Source of the DNA: Dipteris shenzhenensis
Taxonomy: Eukaryota > Polypodiophyta > Polypodiopsida > Gleicheniales
Strand: one strand, 5' to 3'
Length of the DNA: 64,000 bases
Assembly: GCA_047967505.1 (NCBI GenBank)
Contig: CM106539.1
The translations under genes and the position numbers were made by a program. The notes below the pieces were generated by a model that saw only the letters and a list, made by a program, of their open reading frames with translations, had not been told where the DNA came from and did not search any database. Positions within the stretch are counted from its first letter, which is position 1; each line of letters opens with the position of its first letter. This document shows, piece after piece, positions 1 through 10,934 of the stretch.

Positions 1-835
1 TGTGGTGGAGGGCGTGGTCTCAAGGGTGACTCCTCGTCTCTGGCAATCACCTCTAAGGAGGGATGAGATTGACTGGACCTCGATCGTGCAGGGCCCCCTC
101 CGTGTCGCATGTGGAGCGTGTGCCTCATTTGGCAACATCGTGGTGGAGACTCCCACTACTAGTCCATAATGTTGCTCTGTCGATCTCGGTGACGTGTGGC
201 CTTCCTGCTGCTCTTTGGTTTGTCGCATCAATATATCTCTCGTTGCATCTCAATCAGATAGAACCCAACACAGACCTGATCGGGAAAATGGATCAACCGT
301 GTAAGTGGACCAAAGCCATGCCCTTTTGGAAGAGGCAGTGATATCGTCCTCGGATCTCATAATAGACTGGACAGACACATAGAAAGTTCTCTTCTGTCTC
401 GATCTCCTCCATCTGGGATAGTGTGCAAGTCCTCTGCTCTTTGGGTATGCCCGCAGCTCTCTCTGCCTCAATCCTTAGCTAATGTGACAAGACTTAGAAC
501 TGACCGATGGCGATCCTCAATGTGTGTGAGACTCTCTTGTCCTTGAGATACTGAGTTCTGATGACAAGACCATGCTCTGAGACCCTCACAAAGTGGTCAT
601 GGTAGAACTAGATCTTGGTGAGGAACTCCTCTCCCCCCCAAGCCCTAGATGTATGGAGTTGGAGGAGGTCCAACCGTATGATACAGTTGATCTCATCTTG
701 GGTGGTGCATCCAAGTTGTACTCAAAGGGGGGAAGTTTGTCCATCCGAATGCCGTGACTACCAAACGATGTGGATACATATGTATACCATGTTGTATCAA
801 CACCGCTCTCTGCTAGTCACTTGGGGACTCCAATG

Positions 836-1323
836 CTAACCTCGGTAATCTCCATTGACTCTGTGGAGGAACGCCACTATCTGAAAGATTGCATCAACCT
901 GGAGAGGGGTCATGGCAAACTTTGCTTGTATAATCTGATGGAGGACTGAGGGCATACTCCAAATCATCCTGGATCCCATAATCACTTGTAGCGTCTCAAA
1001 TCTCCTCCACTCTATCGTTGAAATATCACTCTCCCAGAAAGGTGCTGCATACATGGTAGTCGGTCTCACCAGCGTGTTAAAAAGCCAACCCTTCGTCGGA
1101 GGGTCCTGGAAGTGTGCCTGGAAGCATCACCTCTTGGTGGGAAGCCATGGCATATGGCATTGTTGAACAGTTGTGATAGGATTGGGGTCAAGGTCTCCTG
1201 TCCATGTGCAAAGTGCTCAATGCGTAGTCCCTCATGATCTGGTGACCTCCGGTTATGAAGCCGAAGAAGAGCAGCCCGTATATTTTGTGCAGTAAACAAA
1301 TGACACATAGTGGTTCTGGGCAT
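836..1323 (-). pseudogene. LINE reverse transcriptase start and C-terminal region, core deleted
   Basis: The 85-residue reverse-strand reading frame at 1066-1323 has an RT N-terminal pattern (an 'ALLRLHNRRSPDHEGL' stretch, where active elements have a K-x-x-G-x-D-G-like finger motif, followed by 'LSQLFNNAICHGFPP'). The frame at 836-1069 resembles the C-terminal region found at 33351-33920 (shared 'LQVIM/LMLSRMI', 'IPHQII.A.F...PLQ.DA.FQ'). The palm motifs with the catalytic aspartates, present in the other copy at 34075-34536, are absent between them. This copy therefore cannot encode a working polymerase. Confidence 0.65.
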
Positions 1324-1750
1324 AGAGGTGGTGCTTGACTTGGGACATCATATAGAGAGCATGCATATGTATGCCAGACTACTAGATCTGTGATGGGGTT
1401 GGGCGACTTCCCCTTCGACAAGAGCCCCCATCTCGTAGTAGGATCTTCTCTGTGAAAAGGATCTGATCACCTTATCCATCCCATGTATGAGGAAGCCCGC
1501 TTCTTACATCGTGTCACTCAGCATGAGATCCGATGTGCCTTTGGTGAAGTCAAGTGTCTCATGCTCATTCACGTGTAAGGTGGGCTCTCATCACTCTGCA
1601 CTCATTGTCGAACCAAGGGTTCTGGGGCATTTTCCCATTTGGGGAGGGATCTGGTGGCAACATCATGTATCACTGAGACAAGGGTATCCGATGCATGTGC
1701 GAGGTCCATCCCCTCTCCAAGCAATACTAGAAGCTTAGAAGCCAGGTGGC

Positions 1751-2186
1751 TCACGTACACCAAGTCAAGAGCACAATAAAAATGGATTTGAATGCGAGTG
1801 GGTGGCGAGGGGTCCTCATGGCTAGCATGGCAACCAATGTACATAAGGCAAGGTATGAGTGGTCGGCCTCGAGTGGAGGAGGTAGAATAAAATCATGTAT
1901 ACGTGGGCAAAGGCTAATGGGTGGAGCAAGTAGTCCACGATACTTCTCCCCCGCCATGTGGGAAACAAGTGAGCCTACCAGATGATGGCCAATCTCCAAA
2001 GACCGCTTTATATGATCAAGTCATTGATAGCCCCCAACTAGAGTAGATACCTCCCATGTGTTGTCACTGGTGCATCTGCATCTGTCGACTGCCTCACGAT
2101 CTCCCCTCTCAGTTGCATCAATCTCTGGTACTATGAGGGAATCCTCATCGAAACCAAACAGGCCAAATACATGCATTGAGAGAGAG

Positions 2187-2234
<48 letters not shown>

Positions 2235-2880
2235 TATTAAAGTATTCGGAAGACTGATGGGTCTATGAGACTATGAAAATCTTGGTACAAACGAGCTGTG
2301 AGCATCCACACCAATGCAGAATGGTAGTACTAAGTACTAAGTACAACATAGTCATGTTAGTGATCGACTACATATCAATCTCATCATCATCCTCAAGACA
2401 TCAGGGTGGATGAGGTAATGGAAGCACGTAATGGACCTCGTCTATTAACCGAAATCCATAGCATACTTGCGTCCTCAAGGTCAATGTTTGGCAATAGAAT
2501 GGAATCATCCCTGAAGTCAAGGAGTGGTACCTGACGGGCATCTATCCTCGTGTTAAAGTCTCTAACTAGGAGGACTTCTCCGTGGTTGGAGAAGTCAACA
2601 ATGGACTAATAAAGGGCTGCAAGTGGAGATGTCTCTGCCTCATCTTGAATATCCCTCGCAAAGTGAGAGGTCTCGGGTGGAAAATAGCACACTGCAAGAA
2701 ACAAATCTCGGCTATCCATGTGTCACAGATCCGGATCGAAAGAAACCTGGAATGTCTCTCTCTGTTCTACTGAAATGGTCCCCAAAAGGGTGGATCTGTA
2801 GAGAACTGTTGCTCCTTCTTATCCTCATACTCCCCTTGTGTCCCTAGTCTCATCTCTGTAAGCAGTACAAGGCTAGATCT
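1751..2880 (-). pseudogene. LINE endonuclease domain relic
   Basis: Two parts of an exonuclease-endonuclease-phosphatase domain, the enzyme that nicks target DNA for target-primed reverse transcription. The part at 2440-2880 is the nucleotide homologue of the segment at 35770-36190, which encodes the GDFN motif. The part at 1751-1999 reads through a PPPLEADHSYLAL stretch, which corresponds to the C-terminal (S/A)DH catalytic motif and to PPGADHTYLF in the second copy. The pieces are in different frames with stops, and a (GA)n tract and unrelated sequence lie between them. Confidence 0.6.
2177..2229. repeat. (GA)n microsatellite
   Basis: Alternating GA dinucleotides with a short ACACAC interruption at about 2188-2194. 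It lies inside the LINE relic, between its two endonuclease pieces. Confidence 0.95.
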
Positions 2881-3039
2881 CTGACCCACTTATTCCAAGT
2901 TTCAAGATCCAAGTCATCCATTCCTCGACTCTAGGTCTAGGTCTGGTCTACCTATTTCTCTCCGAAGTTATAGCACCCCTAAGACCCGAGGGCAAGAAAA
3001 TGGAGAAGCTATGTATGAGAAGTCCCTTCGTACCAAGGC

Positions 3040-3560
3040 ATCAAAAGACAGGATCTCAACCCCTCAAAGTAAAGTTTCAAGATTTCAAGGGTGAAGAACA
3101 CGAAGAAACCTACAACCACATGTAAAATTTCCTCCGAGAGTGTGCAATCAATATATGTACAACAAAAAATAACTACATTAGATGATTTCCGGGCAAGTTG
3201 GTGAGAATGGCATAAAGGTGGTTTACTAGCTCCCTACTGGATGCTTTCAAGGTTGGTAGCACATGAAAAAAGCTTTCTTGAGGTAGTTTTTCCAAGAAGT
3301 AACCGAAGAAGATGTTAGGACCAAACTCAATGTTGATGCAAAAGAAGGGATACAAAATTCAATATTTTTTCTTGCAAATGAGAATCTTGATCAACCAATT
3401 GAGCAGATTGTTAGAAAGTAAGATAATGTAAACTTCGTTGTTGAGCGAGATGCCAATGGATCTCCAACTACTAGAGATACTTAATTTAACTACAACTTAT
3501 GAAGAGCTTCTCAACCAAGCCATTTCTATAGAGAAGAATGGCACACTCTAGCCAAAACCA
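3040..3560 (+). pseudogene. Gypsy-like gag relic
   Basis: Reading + strand with stops suppressed gives 'VKFQDFKGEEHEETYNHM', then a cysteine-containing helix, then 'FPGKLVRMA.RWF' and a short 'SLLDAFKVGS' stretch. That order matches the retrotransposon gag capsid region of Ty3/gypsy elements (F.G...D...H followed by FP.SL...A..W). Many in-frame stops show it is dead. No LTR or pol was found linked to it. The assignment rests on pattern alone. Confidence 0.4.
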
Positions 3561-4810
3561 AAGAAGATGACTAAGGAGACAATAGCCCATCTCCCACAGT
3601 AAAGAAAGAAGCACTGATCACATAGCACAAGAAAAATTGCAAGAGCTAGGCATTCAAGGAAGAGCTGGAGCCAATGAGAATGATCCAAAAAATGCTCATG
3701 CATTAGCCACACAAATTAGTGTGTCGCACCAAGTACTGTGAGGCTTTGTGAAATATGGCCATGATAGGTTCTTGGTCTCGATATATCGTGGCCCCTTGGT
3801 TCGAACCTCTTCCTTGGCCTTGGTAAGGGCATGGGGGCCTGTCATATCTTGGCCTAGATTCCTATGTGACTTTATTGACATCGGTTGTCCATTTGTTATG
3901 ATAGAATCAAGACAAAGGAATAGCCAGGGTATAGTAACTTTTCTATGCAGAAGAAGGACATGTCAAGACTATTATCAAGCTTGTCCACAACAACTCTGAA
4001 AGGAGAGAAGTTAACATTGATGCAGAATGCAAAGCAATACTCACAAAAGTACCTAAGATGACAATATATGCGAATATAGTGACTAGTTCTAAGGGACGAG
4101 AAACTATCCTCATATTGTCATGAGTTTTTTGCAAGGCAATTCACACTAGGATGCGATCAAAACACATTCATCATTGATTTGTTAGACACCATCCAAGTAA
4201 TTAACACATTGATGGTAGATGAGGAAATGCCTATCATCACCATCATCAAAATAGACAAGGCATCATAATTGAGTCAGCATTATTTTGAAAGCTTGGTTAA
4301 AAGTTGAAGATAAAAAATTTGAAGCCATCTCCATTTTAGGTAAGAATGACAGGTCAACGACCATTGGATCTTTGAAGAATGCTCTCGGAGGTTGTGATCA
4401 CAATAGGGGTATTCCACTACCTAGTGAGCCTATTTGTTATTGCCATGGAAGAAAACACCTACTTTTGTTGGGCAAAACTTGACCAAAAATTGCCAAAGTA
4501 CTCCATGATTGGGGCTTGGTTCCTTCACTTCCCCTTGCATCCTTAGTAGCACTTAGCATCTAGAGCAGCTAATAGGTTATGCAGGTGAGTACCAAGTGAC
4601 CGAGGGAAAAGGAAAATAAACAACAAACTTATGAGTTGATTGATGTGAGTAAGAGACCAACCCAATTAGATAGGGGCTTGCACCCCTATTGATAACTATA
4701 TTGAATCCTTTGATTCAACACCCTCACCAACCTATCCAATTCCACCTCTTGATAACTCACTGAAAGAAGTTAAAAACATGATCATGATCAGAGGCATGAT
4801 CAGAGGGTAG

Positions 4811-5023
4811 ATGAAAGGTTTAAACTATGCATTTGATGTGAATGATCTTAAAAAGGCACACAATATAAAAAATAGGCAAAAATTAGATGTCCCAAACATT
4901 GGGGTTGTGTGTCAATCTTGCAAAAATAATGGCCATTATCGATGTGAGTGTCCCAATGTTAGTTGCAACTACTGCTCAAAGGTTAGTCATAAGAGAAGAA
5001 ACTTGCATAGAGAAGTTTCATGA
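4811..5023 (+). pseudogene. Gag zinc-knuckle fragment
   Basis: An open stretch of 70 codons with two cysteine clusters: CQSCKNNGHYRCEC fits the CX2CX4HX4C retroviral-type zinc knuckle, and CNYCSKVSHKRRNLH is a second knuckle that has lost its last cysteine. Such pairs bind RNA in retrotransposon nucleocapsids. The start codon is not assured and no protease or polymerase follows in frame. It may belong to the same degraded element as the gag relic upstream, or to a second element. Confidence 0.5.
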
Positions 5024-5083
5024 CACACCTAATAGTGAAAACACATCTGTGTCTCAGGCTTTGCAAGCAGTAAAGCACACAAC

Positions 5084-5531
5084 ATGCCCAAGACTCGAAG
5101 CTTGACTGATAGTTTTAGACAGGCGGAAGGCCAGGATCATGTCTTCATGGATGTGCATGAATTCCTTTTGGCAGTCGCGTCTAAGCGGGTGGTTGTCTAT
5201 GATGACCCGAAGAGTAAGACAGTTTTCATATGTTGTCCTTTGCAACCTACGATGCTCCAGAATGCAGCTTACAATGCTACAAAATGGCAAACACGCCCGA
5301 TTGATTCAAGATTCTGGGTGTGTGAAGCTCATGGTCAATGTTGTGTCCCACCGAAAGTATAAATCCTTCAAGGAAGGGTTCCTAAAAGAAGAAGTAGCCT
5401 ACATAAGGGCATTGAATCTGCTAGAGGAGGAGAAGGGGAAAGGGAAAAAGAAAGGGGAAGCACTGAAAGTAGAAGCACAAGTGTTTGCACCAGCGCAGGA
5501 AGGCTCACAGGTGCAGGGGATTCATCCTTAG
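5084..5531 (+). pseudogene. Unidentified repeat-encoded ORF, 5' part
   Basis: Two overlapping frames read like one protein broken by a frameshift near 5355: the first (5084-5362) has an aromatic and cysteine-rich stretch ('VVVYDDPKSKTVFICCPL' and 'FWVCEAHGQCCVPPK'), the second (to 5531) continues with 'YKSFKEGFLKEEVAYIRAL', a lysine/glutamate-rich helix and a low-complexity tail. I do not recognise the family. It leads into the repeated Q/E-rich units at 5627-6084, so it is probably carried by a repetitive element rather than a single-copy gene. Confidence 0.3.
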
Positions 5532-5626
5532 TCTTGTCGAAGGTGGAGAAGATGGGTGTCTTGCCAGTGGTGGCAACACATGAAAGCTCACATGTAGCAT
5601 TCACAGAACCGGTTTCCATTGATGTA

Positions 5627-6084
5627 GTTGCAGAATAAGTGCTAGATGTAATTCCAATGTAGGAGGGTTTGCAACCAAAGGAGGGTGCGAAAGTGCTTGC
5701 ACTAGTGCAGGAAGAAAGCTCACATGTAGCATTCATAGAACCGGTTTCATATCTGAACCCACAACATCTGAATAGAGTAGGGCCAAGTTACTCCTACAAC
5801 TAGGTTTAGCACTTGGGACATAGATTTGTGTAAAGCCTTTAAATCTCTTCCCATAACTTTCTGTTTAGCCTTCAAATCATCCATGGATGTTTGTATATGC
5901 TCCATCAATTTTTGTATATGCTCCATGGATGTTTGTATATGGTTTTGCTACCCCAAATGTGGTTGCAGAACAAGTGCAGAATGTAATTCCAATGCAGGAG
6001 GATTTGCAACCAAAGGACGGTGTGAAAGTGCTTGTGCTAGTGCACGAAGAGGAAGAAAGCTCACATGTAGCATTCACAGAACCA
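5627..6084 (+). repeat. Direct repeat of a ~125-bp coding-like unit (two copies)
   Basis: The unit beginning GTTGCAGAA(T/C)AAGTGC and running through 'ATGTAATTCCAATG' to 'GAAAGCTCACATGTAGCATTC' occurs at about 5627-5752 and again at 5961-6084. Translated, both read 'VIPMQE.LQPK.G.KVL.LV.EE'. A third copy lies in inverted orientation at 6087-6181 (see the inverted repeat). Confidence 0.85.
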
Positions 6085-6394
6085 GTTTCCTCTTCCTGCA
6101 TTAACACAAGCACTTCCACACCCTCCTTTGGTTGCAAATCCTCCGGCATTGGAATTACATCCTGCACTTATTCTACAACCATTTTCGTGGAGTGAAAATA
6201 TAGATCAAGCTTGGAATTGCTTACTGACGTTTGAGGGCACCAAAAGCATATACAAACATCCATGGGACGATTTGAAGGCTATATAGAAAGTTATGGGAAG
6301 AGACTTAAAGGCTTTACACAAATCTATGTCCCACATGGTTGTAGGAGTAACTTGGCTCTACTCTATGCGGATGAACTGGGTCCAAATGTGCAAC
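5756..6394. repeat. Long imperfect inverted repeat (hairpin, ~640 bp)
   Basis: The inner arms 5961-6054 and 6087-6181 are reverse complements with few mismatches around a loop of about 32 nt. The outer arms 5756-5903 and 6247-6394 are also reverse complements (for example 5818-5880 against 6270-6333, around 'AAAGTTATGGGAAGAGA'). The parts between inner and outer arms differ: the left side has tandem copies of a 'TTTGTATATGCTCCAT' motif, the right side unrelated sequence. Transcription in either direction would give a long fold-back RNA. Confidence 0.85.
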
Positions 6395-6864
6395 TCATTC
6401 AGCCCATTGTGACAAGATGGTTCCCATACGATGGAGAACAAATGGGAAAACAAGGTTTGGAGCACTTGGCTTTGCTTCATCAGTGAGAGGAAGAAAAGAT
6501 TGTGCAAAAGTCTGGTTTGATAGAAGTTGACATGGTACTTAAAGTTGTGACTAAAGGGGTTGAGCCAAGGAAATCACCCCAGTATTTGGAAAGCAACCAA
6601 CTGTTAGAAGAGGTTGCAGGAGGTCGAGAGTTCACAAACATAGGTGAGTACAGTAGAAGCACAGAGCTGTGTGCTCGTGCTTCACAATATTTTCATCCTA
6701 TCGAGCGATGTAGGAATGATTCCTCAAAACTTTTGTACAAGTTGATCCAGTTAGAGAGGGCCGCAATAGCAACCACTTATCATTATGGTGGTGATTGTTG
6801 CGTGGAGGTTGCTCCTCTCATGTCACCGTCATTTAAGAGATTGGATGACCCTAAGTCCTTGTAA
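6262..6864 (+). pseudogene. Unidentified repeat-encoded ORF, 3' part
   Basis: A single frame of about 200 codons interrupted only by a TGA at 6484-6486. Its first half lies in the right arm of the palindrome. Recognisable features are limited: a hydrophobic 'SNLALLYADELG' segment, an acidic/basic middle and a cysteine-containing tail ('DDCCVEVAPL'-like). It stays in the frame of the Q/E-rich stretch at 5887-6195, which suggests one longer ancestral protein. I do not recognise the family. Confidence 0.3.
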
Positions 6865-7900
6865 GGGGCTATTCTAGCCCATGCACATGGATAGTTACTG
6901 GCAGTGGAGAGCCTCTTCAACCGGGATAAAATGTGGCTAGTGGATTTGTGAGTGTGTTCATGATTTTTTTGCAGTTGATGCTCCATGAAATCAAGATGAT
7001 TGAGGACTACTGTTACATCCAAATGGATTCGCAAATAGGTTTACAACACAATAGTCAGAGTAGTCACTAGCTCGGGAGGAGGATGACATGGCATTTGTAA
7101 TTGCCATGTGGTAGACTTTGATCATTACCTCATCTATATATGGTAACCTCATATCTTATTCTTGACATGGTCATTTGTCTTCTCTCAAAGTAAAAATCCC
7201 TTTTTCGTCAGGATAAGTTGAAAGTTTTTAAACCTCTTTTTGTCCTCTTTTACTCAAACATAGTTTGAGCTCATATCTCACTTCAAGTTCCTCTCAGGAT
7301 GTCTTTTTCCTTCAAAACCCCTTCCATTGAAATTAAGGTTAAGCCTCTTTAAGTTCCATTTAAAAGTCTCATCAAGCCATAATTCCATCCTCATCAAAGC
7401 CTCATCAAATACCATTTCAAAGTGTTTTGAAGGCAATTTTTATAAAGAATGTGTTTTAAGGTCATCAATGACATTTTTTAAGGGTGATTTAAAATCTCTT
7501 ACCCGAATTTCAAAGACCTTTCTTCAAGTATTTTCTTGAAACAAGAGGGTGTGTCTCTCTATGATGCAAGAAAATATAAACTCAAGGCAAGCATTGTAGT
7601 GCTTGGTTGTAAAGGAGAGATTAATGAATTCTAACCTCAATGAAGAGGCAAGGGTGGCATCCCAATTGTAAAGTAGGGGAAAACTAGACTTAGTGTAGTA
7701 TCAAATTTGGAGATCAAGCTCATCAGCTTGATTCCCCAAGATTCTTGGTGCAAATGGCATTTATGTATGAGTCTATGAGTGTATAGAGCTAAGTTCCAAC
7801 TCCTCCTTTGCCATCCATTACAATTGTCAATACAATCTATAAACTTCTGCAACAACCATTGTGTAGACTCTCTATTGTCTCTTATGTTGAGTGTTGTGGT
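6865..7900. other. Non-coding, no feature seen
   Basis: AT-rich, rich in short direct words such as 'AAGCCTC' and 'TCATCAA', with no supported gene, RNA or element end. Confidence 0.5.
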
Positions 7901-7902
7901 GC

Positions 7903-7954
7903 TACGAGAGAGAGAGAGACAGAGACAGAGAGACAACGGGGAGGAGGGAGGGTA

Positions 7955-8006
<52 letters not shown>
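7903..8006. repeat. Interrupted then pure (GA)n microsatellite
   Basis: GA-rich tract, interrupted at 7921-7957 and perfect from about 7959 to 8006. Confidence 0.95.
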
Positions 8007-8009
<3 letters not shown>

Positions 8010-8690
8010 CTCTTTAACTTTATCTATGGATGTGTATGGTGTTGAATAATGGAAGATTGCTTGAGATGAAGCTTGAATGTATGCATGATGTGAGTAGATA
8101 TAGGCATGCATATTCTAGCAGAGAGAGTATTGGTTCTCCCAATTGGTGATTGATCTCAACTCCTTTTAGAGAAAAAGAAAGAGCTTCGATTGATGCTTCA
8201 ACAAAAAGAACTAAAGGTTGGATCACAAACATCAAGCACTAACAGCTTCATTATGCAAGCTCTGCTTGAATAACAAATTCTTGAGCTCTTTTTCCTAATG
8301 TGTTTTGTGTGACTTATGCACATTTCTATGGTTTATGCTTCTGTATCCCTTCCAAATTTTAAGATGATCTCTAACTTTTCTAAGATTGGCAATTTGGAAA
8401 CTTAATGGGTAAATTTCAACAAAGGTTGTGTTTTGTGGAATTTTCATGACTACGCAAACATTGTGCTCTATGCCTGATTGTTTCAAAGATAGTTATGGAA
8501 ATAGTATAAATCATCCATGTCCATTGTATGACATGGTGATCATAAATTCAACCTCCATGTATAAACACTTATCCCATTTTGCATACGCTTATAAGGGGAC
8601 TCCCCTTTAGACTTTTTGGTGTGGGGTAGGACATCCACTAATGGGTGTTCTTCCCCTACCATGCGATGTCCCCTCGGGTAAGGGCAAGGA
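8010..8690. other. Non-coding spacer
   Basis: No gene recognised. The last 100 bases (8590-8690) turn G/C-rich ('GGGGACTCCCCTTTAG', 'TACCATGCGATGTCCCC') just before the polypyrimidine block and could contain the left end of the LTR proposed at 8600-10914. Confidence 0.4.
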
Positions 8691-9545
8691 CACACACACA
8701 CACTTCCTATTCATTCCCCCCTTTACATTTACTTTACATTTTTTCCTCCCTCTTTTCATCTTTAATGTTCCCCTTAAATTTTCCCTTAACTTCTTTAATT
8801 CATTATCCTTATCTCACCTCACTTCCATCCTCCCTTTATACCCCTCGGTTTCCTTTTTATTTTCTTTAATTTTTTCCTTTTTTACTCCCCTCATTTCTCT
8901 TTTCCTTTAAAATTTATTTTAAAAAAAATTTCCCCCTTCTCCTAATTTTCCAACATTTATTCTCACTAAATTCCTTTTTATTAATTAAAACTCTCTTTTT
9001 TTACTTAATTTTCCCTTATTTTACTCTACTTTTCCCCTATTTTTCCCTAATTTCCCCTAATTTTCCCCTATTTTACTCTACTTTTCCTAATTTTCCCCAA
9101 TTTTTCCTAATTTCCCATAACCTCCCCTAGCTTCCCCTATTGTCCCTAAATCCCCTAATTTCCCCTAACTTTTCCCTATTCTCCCCTATCTTCCCCTAAT
9201 TTTCCCTACCTTCCCCTAATCTCCCCTAATTTTCCCCCCTTTTTTTCCCTTTTCCCCCATTTTTTCCCCTATTTTTTCCTATATTTCCCTTACTTCCCCT
9301 ATTTTTTCTATTTCCCCTAATTTTCCCCTATTCTCCCCTATCTTTCCCTAATTTTCCCTATCTTTCCCTAATCTCCCCTATTTTTCCCTAATTTCCCTCT
9401 ATTTTCCCCAATTTCCCCTATTCCCCCCTTTTCCCCCTATTTTTCCCTGTATTTCCCCTATTTTTTCTATTTCCCCCTTTTTTTCCTTCGTTTTCCCTAT
9501 TTTCTCTTATTCCTTCTAAAAACCTATATACCCTAACCCCCCCTA
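8690..9545. repeat. G-depleted polypyrimidine minisatellite-like block
   Basis: Only a handful of G residues in about 850 nt of the + strand. Two runs are entirely G-free: 8849-9129 and 9143-9448. From about 8940 the sequence is a degenerate 10-11-nt repeat of the form TTTTCCCCTA, with many CCCTAA words. Confidence 0.9.
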
Positions 9546-9704
9546 ACCACCTAAGCTACTCCTAAAACCCTTTAAAATAAACTCCCTATGCTTAACGCCT
9601 TTTCATCTATTAACTAACCCTTTAAATTACCCGACTTCTAGCCCTCCATCTCCCCAACTCCCGACCCTCTAACTTCCTATCACCGACCTATGGTATCTCT
9701 CCCC

Positions 9705-9712
9705 TATAAATA
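9705..9712 (+). promoter_or_regulatory. TATA box
   Basis: TATAAATA in a C-rich setting (CTCCCCTATAAATAACCCCC), a typical plant core promoter context. No ORF follows, so it more likely drives a retrotransposon transcript. Confidence 0.4.
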
Positions 9713-10384
9713 ACCCCCTCCTCTCACCTAGCTACTCCCACCTCACTCCCTGCGTTCCCCTACTACCTCAAACTCTAAACTTACCTATGGCCTACTACCC
9801 TCTGCAACTCTGTCCCTAGCTAGCTACAACCCACAGCCCGTAGCCCACAGCCACTCCCCTCTTCCTTACTTCGCCTTCTGCCCGCACTCTCCACTGTGTA
9901 CTACCCAAAGTCCCTTGACTCCAACACCCCTCCTCGACTGCCGCACCCCACCCATGTGTGCACCACTCAGTACCTTGTACTCTTCCCAGCTCTATAGATT
10001 CTAAATCCTTACCTTCTACAATCAAACTTTCAGGTCCCGCGCTCATTGACCCCACTGTCCTCTCCATTTATTGACTGTTGTGCAGCTTCTTTTCTCTGCA
10101 CATACTCTTCCTTGACTGCAAGTCCTCTTTGACCATTCCTTGCCCACCGTATCCCCACACTGCAAGTGATCTCTGGAGAAAACCCTGCCACAATTGGGGG
10201 AAAACCTCAAAACCAATGGGCTACTTGAGAGCTCAGAACAAACAGCTCTACAACCAAGTAGAAGGGAGCACGAGGGAGTGGATGAATCGCTCCACTGCCC
10301 TGCTCCTCAAGTGCTAACTAGACTGGCTCTACACCTCTGCTAGACCCTGCAATGAAGTAATGAATGCTCAAGTTGGGGGGGGCC

Positions 10385-10393
10385 TATAAATAG
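10385..10393 (+). promoter_or_regulatory. TATA box (LTR)
   Basis: TATAAATAG following GGCC, 530 nt before the PBS-like sequence. The same GGCCTAT(A)TAAA arrangement is seen in the Copia LTR at 37473 and 37565. Confidence 0.45.
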
Positions 10394-10914
10394 CCCCTAG
10401 CCTCCTAGTCAGCCAGCAAGGGGTTGGGACGACCAGCTACCTACATGGCTGACCCATAGCCCTAGGGGGCCGACCCAAACAGCCCCTTATATGGGGCTGC
10501 ACAAGGCCCTAATGCATGGGCTTGGCAACGACAGGCTAGGCTCTAGAGCCGGCTGCTCCTAGCTCTCCACCGGGATTTGTAGGGCCTATATGAAGGGGCT
10601 GTGCCCTCTGCCCTCCAGCTGACCTGCTCATAAGGGAGTTGACTCCCTAGGGGCCTCAAAAGGGGATGCCACGCGGCAGCGCAGCAGGCCTCAAGAAGGC
10701 CCTGAAGAGACCCGCACGTGGGCAACAACCCCTCCAGCACTAGGTAGCTTGCCAACCCTATTAGCAGGCACACCCATAACACTGACCCTCACTCATCTAT
10801 CCTAGCTTCACTCACTGGGCGGGCACACCCACAAACAAGGCCCTCTCTCTAGGTGACATTAGGAGATGTTGACCTCTAACAAAGGAATCATGCACTTCAA
10901 TAGGGATCACCACA

Positions 10915-10934
10915 TTTGGTGGCTTTGTCGGGGG
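10915..10934 (+). promoter_or_regulatory. Primer-binding-site-like sequence
   Basis: TTTGGTGGCTTTGTCGGGGG resembles the TTTGGCGACTCTGCTGGGGA type found just inside the 5' LTR of many plant Ty3/gypsy elements. It would prime minus-strand DNA synthesis from a host tRNA. No readable gag follows in 10935-11570. Confidence 0.4.

Larger units (their letters stand above)
836..2880 (-). mobile_element. LINE relic, family 1 (degenerate copy)
   Basis: Reverse-strand non-LTR retrotransposon remnant. In element order (high to low coordinates) it shows an apurinic-type endonuclease stretch (about 2440-2880 and 1751-1999), the start of the reverse transcriptase (1066-1323) and the C-terminal region (836-1069). 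The same domains occur in the same order in the copy at 33351-36974, and 2440-2720 matches 35770-36050 closely at the nucleotide level. The reading frame is broken throughout, and the RT catalytic core is missing between the RT start and the C-terminal part. Sequence below 836 may be further 3' LINE material, but nothing recognisable is left. Confidence 0.75.
8600..10914 (+). mobile_element. Probable long terminal repeat region
   Basis: Inferred LTR ending just before a primer-binding-site-like sequence at 10915. It contains the pyrimidine block, two TATAAATA boxes (9705 and 10385) and a C-rich leader. No second LTR was found in the window and the left boundary is uncertain, so the extent is a guess. 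A solo or truncated LTR is equally possible. Confidence 0.3.

Noticed and set aside
8940-9545. Interstitial telomere
   Set aside because: CCCTAA words are frequent, but the period is about 10-11 with T-rich spacers and there is no run of exact CCCTAAA.
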